Assembly: GCF_030687835.1 (NCBI RefSeq)
Contig: NZ_CP117449.1
Coordinates: forward strand, 558,001-622,000
Length of the DNA: 64,000 bases
Direction: 5' to 3'
Origin: Pseudomonas hefeiensis
GTDB taxonomy: Bacteria; Pseudomonadota; Gammaproteobacteria; Pseudomonadales; Pseudomonadaceae
In this document: piece by piece, positions 13,070 through 22,186 of the stretch
How positions within the stretch are numbered: position 1 is the first letter of the stretch
How the letters are laid out: each line of letters opens with the position of its first letter
The notes under the pieces: model-generated
Told to the model about the DNA's origin: nothing
Seen by the model: the letters and a program-made list of their open reading frames with translations, nothing else
Databases searched by the model: none
Position numbers and translations under genes: made by a program

Positions 13070-14695
13070 TTAAAGGCTGAACCGCCCAACCATGCTGTTC
13101 AAGTCCACGGCCAGGCGCGACAGTTCGGCACTGGCGGCGCTGGTCTGGTTGGCGCCAGTGGCCGATTGCACCGACAGGTCGCGGATGTTCACCAGGTTGC
13201 GGTCCACTTCACGGGCCACCTGGGCCTGTTCTTCGGCGGCGCTGGCGATCACCAGGTTGCGCTCGTTGATTTCAACGATGGCGGTGTTAATGGTGTCCAG
13301 GGACAGGCCGGCACCGCGGGCGATGTTCAGCGTCGACTCGGCACGTTCGGTGCTGTTGCGCATCGAATCCACGGCGTGTTCGGTGCCGCTCTGGATGCTG
13401 CCGATCATGCGTTCGATCTCGCTGGTCGACTGCTGGGTGCGATGGGCCAGGGCGCGTACTTCGTCGGCCACCACGGCGAAACCACGACCGGCCTCACCGG
13501 CACGGGCCGCTTCGATGGCGGCGTTCAAGGCCAGCAGGTTGGTCTGGTCAGCCAGGCCGCGGATCACGTCCAGCACCTTGCCGATGTCACGGGACTCATT
13601 GGCCAGGTCGCCGATCAACGTGGCAGTGCTTTGTACATCGGCGCTCATGCGTTCGATGGCGCTGACGGTTTCCTGCACCAGGTCGCGACCGTCACCCGCA
13701 GAGGCGGTGGCGTCTTTCGAGGCTTCGGAGGTGCTGACCGCGTTGCGCGCCACTTCTTCGACCGCGCTGGTCATCTCGTTGACCGCGGTGGCGGCCTGTT
13801 CGATTTCATTGTTCTGCTGGGTGAGGCCACGGGCGCTTTCGTCGGTGACGCTGTTGAGCTCTTCGGCGGCGGAGGCCAGTTGGGTGGCCGAGCCGGAGAT
13901 CCGTTGCAGCGTGTCGCGCAGTTTGTCCTGCATGGTCGACATCGCCCGCAGCAGGCGACCGGCTTCGTCGTTGCCATCCACGGTAATCGGCCGGGTCAGG
14001 TTGCCCTTGGCGATTTCTTCGGCGGCGTCCAGGGCGCTGCCGATCGGGCGGGTAATGCTGTTGGTCAGCAACCAGGCGAACAGCAGGGTCAGGCCGGTGG
14101 CGATGACCAGTAGCGTGACCACCCAATTGAAGGCCGTTGAATATTGTTGGGTCGCACCCTGATCGAGGGCTTCGGCTTGCTGGTTGTTGATTTCCACCAG
14201 GCGATTGATTGCCACGTTGATCGCGTCGGAGTTGCTCAGCAGTTCAGTGTTGAGCAGGGCTCGCAATTCATCGAGCTGATTATTGCGCGAAAGGGTTTTC
14301 ATCCGCTCTTCGAGCTGACGGTATTGGTTGAGCAACTGAACGTACTGATCGTAGGCGGCTCGTTCTGGCGCAGAGCTTATGAGCTTTTCATAGGTGCTCT
14401 GGGCGGCCTGGATCTGCTGGTTGCGTTGCTCGAACAAGCTGAAGGTTTTCTGCTGGATGTCCGGTTCGCGGTTGACCAGCAAGCGATAGGACAGCACGCG
14501 CAGGCGCAGGGTCAGCGAGGTGAATTCATCCAGAGCCTTGATGCTGGGCACACTGTTCTGGACGATGCTTTCGCCGGATGCACGGATTTTGCTCATCTGG
14601 CTCAGGGCGAACACCCCGAGGGCCAGCATCAGGGCGCCGATCAGGGCAAACCCCAGAAACGCCCGCGGCGCGATATTCATATTACGTAGGGACAT
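13070..14695 (-). CDS. Methyl-accepting chemotaxis protein with 4HB sensor domain
   Basis: The 541-residue receptor starts with a membrane segment (residues 11-31). A helical periplasmic domain of about 160 residues follows, consistent with a four-helix-bundle sensor. The second membrane segment is near residues 190-212, with a HAMP linker after it ([19 protein letters not shown]). The cytoplasmic signalling hairpin tip is intact ([20 protein letters not shown]), the part that contacts CheA and CheW. The C-terminus lacks a CheR/CheB-tethering pentapeptide. The ligand cannot be read from sequence. A sigma-28-like promoter sits about 55 bases upstream, tying expression to motility. It is divergent from the ZapB-like/ZapA-like pair. 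Confidence 0.92.
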   Translation of the reverse strand: MSLRNMNIAPRAFLGFALIGALMLALGVFALSQMSKIRASGESIVQNSVPSIKALDEFTSLTLRLRVLSYRLLVNREPDIQQKTFSLFEQRNQQIQAAQSTYEKLISSAPERAAYDQYVQLLNQYRQLEERMKTLSRNNQLDELRALLNTELLSNSDAINVAINRLVEINNQQAEALDQGATQQYSTAFNWVVTLLVIATGLTLLFAWLLTNSITRPIGSALDAAEEIAKGNLTRPITVDGNDEAGRLLRAMSTMQDKLRDTLQRISGSATQLASAAEELNSVTDESARGLTQQNNEIEQAATAVNEMTSAVEEVARNAVSTSEASKDATASAGDGRDLVQETVSAIERMSADVQSTATLIGDLANESRDIGKVLDVIRGLADQTNLLALNAAIEAARAGEAGRGFAVVADEVRALAHRTQQSTSEIERMIGSIQSGTEHAVDSMRNSTERAESTLNIARGAGLSLDTINTAIVEINERNLVIASAAEEQAQVAREVDRNLVNIRDLSVQSATGANQTSAASAELSRLAVDLNSMVGRFSL

Positions 14696-14751
14696 GGAAA
14701 GTACCGGAAGGGGGCGCGTCCGTGCGGGGGTGGTGACAGGTGTCTCCTGAC

Positions 14752-14778
14752 TTATCGGTCATACGACTAAAGTCTTGA
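14752..14778 (-). promoter_or_regulatory. FliA (sigma-28)-like promoter for the chemoreceptor gene
   Basis: Read on the minus strand, TCAAGACT is followed by 11 bases and ACCGATAA. The sigma-28 consensus is TAAAGTTT-N11-GCCGATAA, and TCAAG is a common -35 variant in Pseudomonas. Spacing is exact and the -10 matches 7 of 8 positions. It lies 57-83 bases upstream of the chemoreceptor start. Confidence 0.65.
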
Positions 14779-14953
14779 GTCGCTGCGTGCTTTTGTCGCA
14801 GGGCAACGCCTGCTGTACGACGAAGGGCGGGAACCAGATCAGCCATTCACAGTCTTTACAGCTCGCCAGCGAAGCACCGCCGCCCCAAGTCGTGGCATTG
14901 ACGGTGACTTTTCTTTATCGTACGCGCCCCCTTGAAAAAGCCTGGAAATCAAT

Positions 14954-15184
14954 ATGTTGGAAACATCCCTCAGCCAACTGGAACAACTGGTCAACGACCT
15001 GGTGCAACAGAATCGTCACCTCGCCGGCCTGAATGAAACGCTGAACGCGGAACTTGCCAAGGCCAAGGATGAAAATGAAAGCCTGCAACTGAACCTGATG
15101 GAACAGGAAGAACTGCACGGCACTACCGCCGCGCGCATCCAGGCCCTGATCGAGCGCGCCAGCGCCGGGCCTGTCAGCGCATGA
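14954..15184 (+). CDS. Small coiled-coil protein, ZapB-like (TIGR02449 type)
   Basis: The 76-residue protein is a leucine-rich coiled coil (LSQLEQLVNDLVQQNRHLAG, then LNAELAKAKDENESLQLNLM). It overlaps the ZapA-like gene by 4 bases (ATGA), so the two are translationally coupled. This pairing is the usual arrangement of a TIGR02449/ZapB-like factor upstream of zapA in pseudomonads. Role in FtsZ-ring bundling is inferred from that partner and the coiled-coil form. As I recall it, the sequence differs from the canonical pseudomonad copy, so this may be a paralogue. Confidence 0.7.
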   Translation: MLETSLSQLEQLVNDLVQQNRHLAGLNETLNAELAKAKDENESLQLNLMEQEELHGTTAARIQALIERASAGPVSA

Positions 15185-15483
15185 AGCACGGCGCCGAAGG
15201 GGTGACGGTCGTCTCCATTCTGGGAGAGGACTATTCAATCAAGGCACCGGTCGGGCAGGAGCAAGCCTTGCTGGACGCCGCTTCGATGCTCAAGGCCGCC
15301 TTGGCCGACACCAAAAGGAAATACCCGACGCTGATCGGTGATCGCCTGCTGGTGCTGGCGGCCATGAACCTGTGTTCGCAGCAGATGGAAATGCAGAAGC
15401 AGCATCAAGCGGAACTCGACCGTTACCAAGAGCAAGTCAGCGCCACGGTCGAGGTCATTGCCAAGACGATTCAGCAGGCTTGA
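15181..15483 (+). CDS. zapA: ZapA-like cell-division protein
   Basis: The 100-residue protein has the ZapA layout: an N-terminal globular part (VTVVSILGEDYSIKAPVGQE) and a central helix (LLDAASMLKAALADTKRKYP, RLLVLAAMNLCSQQMEMQKQ) leading into a coiled coil. ZapA tetramers cross-link FtsZ filaments at midcell. It overlaps the upstream coiled-coil gene by 4 bases. The usual neighbour of zapA in pseudomonads is the 6S RNA gene followed by ygfA; here only REP elements and a convergent acyl-CoA dehydrogenase follow. That, with the divergent sequence, suggests a second, non-canonical zapA copy. Confidence 0.75.
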   Translation: MKHGAEGVTVVSILGEDYSIKAPVGQEQALLDAASMLKAALADTKRKYPTLIGDRLLVLAAMNLCSQQMEMQKQHQAELDRYQEQVSATVEVIAKTIQQA

Positions 15484-15509
15484 AGGCTAAAGTCTAACGC
15501 AGACCCAAC

Positions 15510-15667
15510 TGTGGGAGCGGGCTTGCTCGCGAAGGCGGTGTGTCAATCGCAATTGATTTGTCTGATTCACCGCTTTCGCGAGCAGGCTCGCTCCCACAGT
15601 GGATACGTTGTGAACGCAAATGTTGTGTTCACTGAGGATCCCTGTGGGAGCGAGCCTGCTCGCGATT
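15510..15667. repeat. Cluster of three REP elements
   Basis: An inverted pair, CTGTGGGAGCGGGCTTGCTC at left and GCGAGCAGGCTCGCTCCCAC ending at 15599, is followed by a third direct copy, CTGTGGGAGCGAGCCTGCTC from 15642. It lies in the convergent gap between the zapA-like gene and the acyl-CoA dehydrogenase gene. No 6S RNA-like sequence was recognised here. Confidence 0.88.
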
Positions 15668-15695
15668 GGGCTTGAGTCGCGCTGCAAGGCTCGGA

Positions 15696-17498
15696 TCAGA
15701 ACCACTGATCCCGCATCTCCAGGCAGGTATCATCCCGCGCTTCAAGCAGCGCCAGCTCATGCTGACAACCCGGCACTTCCCAGGTCAGGAAATACCGCGC
15801 CGCTTGCAGCTTGCCTTTATAGAAGTCGGTGTCCGCCGCGTTCCCCTTGGCCAGGCCTTCCTCGGCCCGAATCGCCTGTTCCAGCCAGCGCCAGCCAATC
15901 ACCATGTGACCAAACACCTTGAGATAGAGCGCCGAGTTGGCGAGGCTGCTGTTGACCTTGCCTTGAGCCAGGTCCGTCAGCAGGCCGAGGGTGACCGTTT
16001 GCAGGCGCGCCACCAGAGCTTCCAGCGGTTGGCGCAACGCCGTCAGTGATTCGTACGCCTGGGCGCGTTCGCTGGTGTCGGCCACCAGGCGGATCAGTTG
16101 CTTGAGCCCGGCACCGCCGTTTTGCGCCAGTTTGCGGCCCAGCAGGTCCAGGGACTGGATGCCGTGGGTGCCTTCGTGGATCGGGTTCAAGCGGTTGTCG
16201 CGGTAATACTGCTCGACCGGGTATTCGCGGGTGTAGCCGTGGCCGCCCAGAATCTGGATCGCCAGCTCGTTGGCTTTCAGGCAAAACTCCGATGGCCAGG
16301 ATTTGACAATGGGGGTCAGCAGATCCAGCAACTCATGGGCGCGTCTGCGCTCGGCCTCGCTTTCAAGGGTGGTGGTGTCGTCGAACAGGCGTGCGGCGTA
16401 CAGACCCAGGTCAAACGAACCTTCGACGTAGGCCTTCTGGGTCAGCAGCATGCGGCGCACATCGGCGTGCTGGATGATTGCCACGGGCGCGGTGGTGGGG
16501 TCCTTGCTGTCGGGCACCCGGCCCTGCGGACGTTCGCGGGCGTATTCAAGGGAATACAGGTAGCCGGCGTAACCCAGCATTACCGCACCCATGCCAACGC
16601 CGATCCGCGCTTCGTTCATCATCTGGAACATGTAGCTCAGGCCGTGGTGCGGTTTTCCTACCAGGTAACCGACGCATTCGCCGTTGTCGCCGAAATTCAG
16701 CGCCGTGGAGGTGGTGCCGCGCCAGCCCATCTTGTGGAACAATCCGGCCAGCAGCACGTCGTTACGCTGGCCGAGGCTGCCGTCGTCGTTGACCAGAAAC
16801 TTGGGCACGATAAACAGCGAGATGCCCTTAACGCCGGGCGGCGCGTCCGGCAGTTTCGCCAGGACCATGTGTACGATATTTTCCGACAACGGATGATCGC
16901 CGCCGGAGATGAAAATCTTGTTGCCCTTGAGCCGATAAGTGCCGTCGGATGCCGGCTCAGCACGGGTACGAATATCCGACAGCGAAGAGCCCGCGTGGGG
17001 TTCGGTCAGGGCCATGGTGCCGAAGAAACGGCCATCGATCATCGGTTGCAGAAAGCGTTGTTTCTGCTCTTCGCTGCCGAAACTTTCGATCAGGTTCGCC
17101 GCGCCCATGGTCAGGAACGGGTAAGAAGTCGACGCGGCGTTGGCCGATTGGAAATGCGCGAAGCAGGCCTGGGACAGCAGCGTCGGCAATTGCATGCCGC
17201 CGGCGTCGAAACTGCGTGCGGCGTTGAGAAAACCGGCCTCCAGGAAGGCATCCACCGCCGGTTTCACTTCCGGGATCAGGATCGCCTGACCGTTCTCGTA
17301 GCGCGGTTCGTTTTCATCGTTCTTGCGGTTATGCGGTGCGAAATATTTTTCGGCGATGCTGCGGGCTGTGCCGATGGCCGCGTCGAAGGTCTCGCGATTG
17401 TGCTCGGCGAACCGCTCGCGCTGGGTCAAGCCCTCGGCATCAAGGACTTCATACAGCTCGAAAGCCAGATTTCGGGAACTGAGCAACGTCTCGGACAT
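15696..17498 (-). CDS. Acyl-CoA dehydrogenase (FadE-type, 600 residues)
   Basis: The 600-residue flavoenzyme belongs to the long acyl-CoA dehydrogenase subgroup that carries an extra C-terminal domain. Visible parts are the FAD/substrate segment FFGTMALTEPHAGSSLSDIR near residue 155, KGNKIFISGGDHPLSENI near residue 195, the flavin-contact stretch ILGGHGYTREYPVEQYYRDN near residue 415, and IHEGTHGIQSLDLLGRK near residue 437, where the catalytic base Glu is expected. The C-terminus ends in CLEMRDQWF. It catalyses the first step of beta-oxidation, making trans-2-enoyl-CoA. Chain-length range cannot be read. It is monocistronic by spacing, with REP units on both sides. Confidence 0.9.
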   Translation of the reverse strand: MSETLLSSRNLAFELYEVLDAEGLTQRERFAEHNRETFDAAIGTARSIAEKYFAPHNRKNDENEPRYENGQAILIPEVKPAVDAFLEAGFLNAARSFDAGGMQLPTLLSQACFAHFQSANAASTSYPFLTMGAANLIESFGSEEQKQRFLQPMIDGRFFGTMALTEPHAGSSLSDIRTRAEPASDGTYRLKGNKIFISGGDHPLSENIVHMVLAKLPDAPPGVKGISLFIVPKFLVNDDGSLGQRNDVLLAGLFHKMGWRGTTSTALNFGDNGECVGYLVGKPHHGLSYMFQMMNEARIGVGMGAVMLGYAGYLYSLEYARERPQGRVPDSKDPTTAPVAIIQHADVRRMLLTQKAYVEGSFDLGLYAARLFDDTTTLESEAERRRAHELLDLLTPIVKSWPSEFCLKANELAIQILGGHGYTREYPVEQYYRDNRLNPIHEGTHGIQSLDLLGRKLAQNGGAGLKQLIRLVADTSERAQAYESLTALRQPLEALVARLQTVTLGLLTDLAQGKVNSSLANSALYLKVFGHMVIGWRWLEQAIRAEEGLAKGNAADTDFYKGKLQAARYFLTWEVPGCQHELALLEARDDTCLEMRDQWF

Positions 17499-17603
17499 GG
17501 CGGCTTACCTTTTTTTGGAATGGGCCGAGTCTAGGCGTGGCAATAGAGGCTGAACAGGATGATTGATTTGGGTGATGGAGGAGAGAGGGCGACGCTAATC
17601 AAA

Positions 17604-17720
17604 ATGTGGGAGCGAGGTCTGTGGGAGCAAGGCTTGCCCGCGATGAAAACGCTGCGGTTTCTTGAGGATCGCAGCGCCTGGATCGCGAGCAAGCTTTGCT
17701 CCCACAAAGCTCCCCACAGG
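17604..17720. repeat. REPIN near-identical to the unit at 2508
   Basis: The inner 90 or so bases match the unit at 2508-2625 with about four differences, all in the spacer. GTGGGAGCAAGGCTTGCCC and GCAAGCTTTGCTCCCAC are identical between the two. It lies between putA (3' end) and the acyl-CoA dehydrogenase promoter side. Confidence 0.9.
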
Positions 17721-17766
17721 GGTTCGATTGCCAGGCACCCGGTGTAGGTGCCTGGCTTGCAGCGGT

Positions 17767-20700
17767 TTAGCCGATAGTCATCAGACTGGCGTTACCACCC
17801 GCCGCAGCAGTGTTGACGCTCAAGGCACGCTCGATCACCAAACGTTCCAGCGCAATGTTGGTTTCGCCCTGGGACAAACCATGCACCCCAACGATGGCGC
17901 CGGCACGTTTGGCCACTTGCTGGCAAACGCTGCGCAGTTGATCCGAGTCGCCATGATGCAGGACCGCGTCGTATACCACTTCGTCCTTGGCCCAGTCGGA
18001 AACCCGCTGGATGCGTGCCTGAATCTCTTTCGGCAAGCGTGCGAACAAAGCCTTGCTGGTGTCGGTTTCCGGCCACACGGCCGAACCGCCTACAGCCAGT
18101 ACCGCCGCCAGTTGCGTCAGCAGGTCGCCCTCTACGTCCGCCAGGCACAGCACGTGCTCGCGGGGCAGGATGGCGTAGCTGTTGCGTTCGCCGGTCGGAC
18201 CGGTCAGCTGGCGGGTGATACCGCTTTGCGACTGGGCCGCGAACTGTACGCACAGGGCGCTCAGTTCGGCGAGCTTCTGGCTGTCTGCCCAGGCTTGCAG
18301 GGCGGTCAGCGGTTTGCTCATGGCGTCGCGCAACCGCAGGTCTGGCGCGTTGAGGGCGTCGTCACGGACGAACGACTGCTGGATCGCATCGGTAGGACGT
18401 GTCGACAGCAGGCGGTACAGGTACAGCGGACCACCGGCCTTGGGACCGGTGCCCGACAAGCCTTCGCCACCGAACGGTTGCACGCCGACCACGGCACCCA
18501 CGATGTTGCGGTTCACGTAGACGTTACCGGCATGGACGTTATCGATCACCTTGGCGATGGTCTCGTCGATGCGGGTGTGTACGCCCAGGGTCAGGCCATA
18601 ACCGGAGGCATTGATCTGGTTGATCAGTTGATCCAGTTCCTTGCGCTTGTAGCGCACCACGTGCAACACCGGACCAAAGATCTCGCGCTGCAGCTCGTCG
18701 AAGCTTTCCAGCTCGATCAGGGTCGGCATCACAAACGTGCCGCGCTTGCACTCGGCGCTGTCGGCGATTGCCATCTGATAAACCGTGCGACCTTTGTCGC
18801 GCATGGCCTGGATGTGTTTCTCGATACCAGCCTTGGCTTCAGCGTCGATCACCGGGCCGATGTCTACCGACAGGCGCTCCGGGTTGCCGAGGCGGGACTC
18901 AGCCATGGCTCCCTTGAGCATTTCGATGACACGGTCAGCGGAGTCTTCCTGCAAGCACAGGACCCGCAGGGCGGAGCAGCGTTGGCCGGCGCTGTCGAAT
19001 GCCGAGGATACCACGTCGATGACCACTTGTTCGGTCAGGGCCGAGGAGTCGACGATCATGGCGTTCTGGCCACCGGTTTCGGCGATCAGCGGGATCGGAC
19101 GACCCTGGCTGTCCAGGCGCCCGGCAATGTTGCGTTGCAGCAGGCGAGCGACTTCGGTGGAGCCGGTGAACATCACCCCTTTGACCCGATCGTCACCCAC
19201 CAGGCGGGCACCGACGGTTTCGCCACGGCCCGGCAGCAGTTGCAACACGCCTTCCGGAATACCGGCTTCGAGCATCAGGCGCACGGCTTGGGCAGCCACC
19301 AGCGGCGTCTGTTCGGCAGGCTTGGCCAGTACCGGGTTACCGGCGGCCAGTGCGGCGGCCACTTGGCCGCTGAAAATCGCCAGCGGGAAGTTCCACGGGC
19401 TGATGCAAACCACCGGGCCCAGTGGGCGGTGGGCATCATTTGTGAAGTCGTTACGCGCCTGCACTGCGTAGTAACGCAGGAAGTCCACGGCTTCACGCAC
19501 CTCGGCGATGGCGTTGGCGAAGGTCTTGCCGGCTTCGCGGGCCAGCAAGCCCATCAGCGGCTGGATCTCACCTTCCATCAGGTCGGCGGCGCGCTCCAGG
19601 ATCGCAGCGCGTTCAGCCGGCGGCGTGGCCTGCCAGATCGGTGCCGCGTTGAGGGCGCACTGGATGGCGTTGTCGACGTCTGCGACCGTGGCTTCCTGCA
19701 CATGGCCGACTACGTCACGGTGATCGGACGGGTTCAGCACCGCTGCCGGTGTTTCTTCGCTGGCTGCGCAACCGAGCATCGGCGCGGCTTTCCAGTTGTT
19801 ATGGGCGGTGGCCAGCAGGGCGCAGGACAGCGAGGCCAGGCGATGTTCGTTGGCCAGGTCGATGCCGCTGGAGTTGGCGCGTTCGCTGCCATACAGGTCA
19901 CGCGGCAGCGGAATACGCGGGTGTGGCAGGCCGAAACCGCCTTCCAGGGTTGCCATCTGCTCGATGCTGGCAACCGGATCGGCCACCAGTTCCTGAATGG
20001 AAATTGACTGGTCGGCGATGCGGTTGACGAACGAGGTGTTGGCACCGTTCTCCAACAGGCGACGAACCAGATAAGCCAGCAGCGTTTCGTGGGTGCCAAC
20101 CGGAGCGTACACGCGGCACGGACGGTTCAACTTGCCTTCGGAAACTTTGCCTACAACCTGTTCGTACAGTGGTTCACCCATGCCGTGCAGGCACTGGAAC
20201 TCATACTGGCCCGGGTAATAGTTCTGACCGGCGATGTGGTAGATAGCCGACAGGGTATGGGCGTTGTGCGTGGCGAATTGCGGATAGATGGCTTCCGGTA
20301 CCGACAGCAGTTTGCGGGCGCAGGCGATGTAGGAAACGTCGGTGTACACCTTGCGGGTGTAGACCGGATAGCCTTCCAGGCCTTCGACCTGGGCGCGTTT
20401 GATCTCGCTGTCCCAGTAGGCGCCTTTCACCAGGCGGATCATCAGGCGGTGACGGCTGCGGCGGGCCAGATCGATGACGTAGTCGATCACGTACGGGCAA
20501 CGCTTCTGGTACGCCTGGATCACGAAGCCAATGCCGTTCCAGCCGGTCAGCTGCGGCTCGAAGCACAGGCGCTCCAGCAGGTCCAGGGACAGTTCGAGGC
20601 GGTCGGCTTCTTCGGCGTCGATGTTCAGGCCGATGTCGTATTGCTTGGCCAACAGGGTCAGCGACAGCAGGCGCGGGTACAGCTCCTCCATGACGCGCTC

Positions 20701-21720
20701 GTACTGGGCGCGGCTGTAACGGGGGTGCAGGGCCGAGAGCTTGATGGAAATGCCTGGGCCTTCATAAATCCCGCGGCCGTGGGACGCCTTGCCGATCGAG
20801 TGGATGGCTTGTTCGTACGAGGCCAGGTACTTCTGGGCGTCATGTTCGGTGAGTGCGGCTTCACCCAGCATGTCGTAGGAATAGCGGAAGCCCTTGGTCT
20901 CGAATTTGTTGGCGTTGGCCAGGGCTTCGGCGATGGTTTCACCGGTGACGAACTGCTCGCCCATCAGGCGCATGGCCATGTCGACGCCCTTGCGGATCAT
21001 CGGCTCGCCACTCTTGCCGATGATGCGGCTCAGGGAGGAGGTCAGGCCCGCTTCATTATGGGTGGCGACCAGTTTGCCAGTCAGCAGCAGGCCCCAGGTA
21101 GCGGCGTTGACGAACAGCGACGGGCTGTTGCCCAAGTGCGGGTGCCAGTTGCCGGTGCTGATCTTGTCGCGGATCAGTGCGTCGCGAGTACCTTTGTCCG
21201 GGATACGCAGCAGCGCTTCGGCCAGGCACATCAGCGCCACGCCTTCCTGGGACGACAGGGAAAACTCCTGCAGCAGGCCCTGAACAATACCGGCACGACC
21301 GCCGGCACTCTTCTGGTTACGCAGTTTTTCAGCAATTGAGGCGGCCAGCTTGTTGGTGGCTTCGGCCATGTCGACCGGCAGGCGCGCCTGCTCGATCAGC
21401 ATCGGCACCACTTCCGGTTCCGGGCGACGGTAAGCGGCGGTGATCGAGGCGCGCAGGACCGATTGCGGCAAAATGCTTTCGGCAAACTCCAGGAAACACT
21501 GGTGCGCGTGGTCGACCTGGACGTCGCCGGCCTCATCGTTGTCGGCGCGGGTCGAACCGTTCAGCTCGGTCAGGGTTGCACCACCCTCGAGTTTTTCCAG
21601 GTAATTGAAAATTGCCTGCTTGATCAGCCAATGGGGCGTGCGATCAATCGAGGTTGCGGCCGCCTTGAGGCGTTCGCGGGTCGGGTCATCGAGTTTGACC
21701 CCAAGGGTGGTGGTAGCCAT
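17767..21720 (-). CDS. putA: Trifunctional PutA: proline dehydrogenase, P5C dehydrogenase and DNA-binding repressor
   Basis: The 1317-residue protein oxidises proline to glutamate in two steps. Residues 1-47 form a ribbon-helix-helix DNA-binding domain (TTLGVKLDDPTRERLKAAAT). The FAD-dependent proline dehydrogenase barrel runs to about residue 560 (GISIKLSALHPRYSRAQYER; LVKGAYWDSEIKRAQVEGL). The NAD-dependent aldehyde dehydrogenase follows, with the catalytic Cys near residue 915 in SAGQRCSALRVL and the segment FTGSTEVARLLQRNIAGRL. A C-terminal conserved extension ends at residue 1317. With proline it works at the membrane; without it, it represses put genes. It is divergent from putP over a gap carrying five GGTGCAACC-type boxes. 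Confidence 0.97.
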   Translation of the reverse strand: MATTTLGVKLDDPTRERLKAAATSIDRTPHWLIKQAIFNYLEKLEGGATLTELNGSTRADNDEAGDVQVDHAHQCFLEFAESILPQSVLRASITAAYRRPEPEVVPMLIEQARLPVDMAEATNKLAASIAEKLRNQKSAGGRAGIVQGLLQEFSLSSQEGVALMCLAEALLRIPDKGTRDALIRDKISTGNWHPHLGNSPSLFVNAATWGLLLTGKLVATHNEAGLTSSLSRIIGKSGEPMIRKGVDMAMRLMGEQFVTGETIAEALANANKFETKGFRYSYDMLGEAALTEHDAQKYLASYEQAIHSIGKASHGRGIYEGPGISIKLSALHPRYSRAQYERVMEELYPRLLSLTLLAKQYDIGLNIDAEEADRLELSLDLLERLCFEPQLTGWNGIGFVIQAYQKRCPYVIDYVIDLARRSRHRLMIRLVKGAYWDSEIKRAQVEGLEGYPVYTRKVYTDVSYIACARKLLSVPEAIYPQFATHNAHTLSAIYHIAGQNYYPGQYEFQCLHGMGEPLYEQVVGKVSEGKLNRPCRVYAPVGTHETLLAYLVRRLLENGANTSFVNRIADQSISIQELVADPVASIEQMATLEGGFGLPHPRIPLPRDLYGSERANSSGIDLANEHRLASLSCALLATAHNNWKAAPMLGCAASEETPAAVLNPSDHRDVVGHVQEATVADVDNAIQCALNAAPIWQATPPAERAAILERAADLMEGEIQPLMGLLAREAGKTFANAIAEVREAVDFLRYYAVQARNDFTNDAHRPLGPVVCISPWNFPLAIFSGQVAAALAAGNPVLAKPAEQTPLVAAQAVRLMLEAGIPEGVLQLLPGRGETVGARLVGDDRVKGVMFTGSTEVARLLQRNIAGRLDSQGRPIPLIAETGGQNAMIVDSSALTEQVVIDVVSSAFDSAGQRCSALRVLCLQEDSADRVIEMLKGAMAESRLGNPERLSVDIGPVIDAEAKAGIEKHIQAMRDKGRTVYQMAIADSAECKRGTFVMPTLIELESFDELQREIFGPVLHVVRYKRKELDQLINQINASGYGLTLGVHTRIDETIAKVIDNVHAGNVYVNRNIVGAVVGVQPFGGEGLSGTGPKAGGPLYLYRLLSTRPTDAIQQSFVRDDALNAPDLRLRDAMSKPLTALQAWADSQKLAELSALCVQFAAQSQSGITRQLTGPTGERNSYAILPREHVLCLADVEGDLLTQLAAVLAVGGSAVWPETDTSKALFARLPKEIQARIQRVSDWAKDEVVYDAVLHHGDSDQLRSVCQQVAKRAGAIVGVHGLSQGETNIALERLVIERALSVNTAAAGGNASLMTIG

Positions 21721-21791
21721 ATTTTTATCCTCATGTTTACCACGTATTGCGTGGCATCAGCTGGCGGCAAGATTAGCTGCGAGCTGATCGA

Positions 21792-22033
21792 GGTGCAACC
21801 GGGTGCAACCCTTTTTCGTCGAAAAAATAAGCAGCTCATCAGGAAAATAAAATTCACGGGTCGAGCGGCGCATCTGCTTAGTGCATTGGCTTCTAGCAAC
21901 AGGTCAATACCGCACTAAAAGGGAGCAAAAAACAGTCATTTGGCGAAAAAACCGACTAGGTGCAACTGATTCGAACGAAACTGGTTGCACCTTATTTCAT
22001 TTGTTGAATAGCATTCGTCGCCAAGGTGCAACC
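21792..22033. promoter_or_regulatory. put control region with five PutA-type boxes
   Basis: The 466-base gap between putA and putP carries GGTGCAACC at 21792-21800, 21802-21810 and 22025-22033, GGTGCAACT at 21959-21967, and the inverted GGTTGCACC at 21983-21991. E. coli PutA recognises GTTGCA cores, which all five contain on one strand. The first two are 10 bases apart, placing them on the same DNA face. The region therefore is the probable shared operator and divergent promoter region. No other gene is seen in this gap. Confidence 0.8.
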
Positions 22034-22186
22034 GGCTCGAAGTCGAGGGGCATCGGCTGATGGCTTTCCTGGGGAAACATCAGTCATAAATTCGCGGGTC
22101 CTGGAAACGTCAAACAAGGTCTATGGTTGTCTTGTCGACGCTTCCTACTGCCACCGCTACATAAAAACAAAGCCAGGGCGTAACTC

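Noticed and set aside
15484..15695. 6S RNA (ssrS) downstream of the zapA-like gene
   Set aside because: The whole interval is made of REP copies. The long bulged hairpin of 6S RNA is not seen.
17662..20007. A 781-codon open frame on the plus strand opposite putA
   Set aside because: It lies wholly antisense to the well-supported putA gene, has odd amino-acid composition (Gln, His, Gly, Val rich) and no recognisable motif. It is the expected shadow of a high-GC gene.
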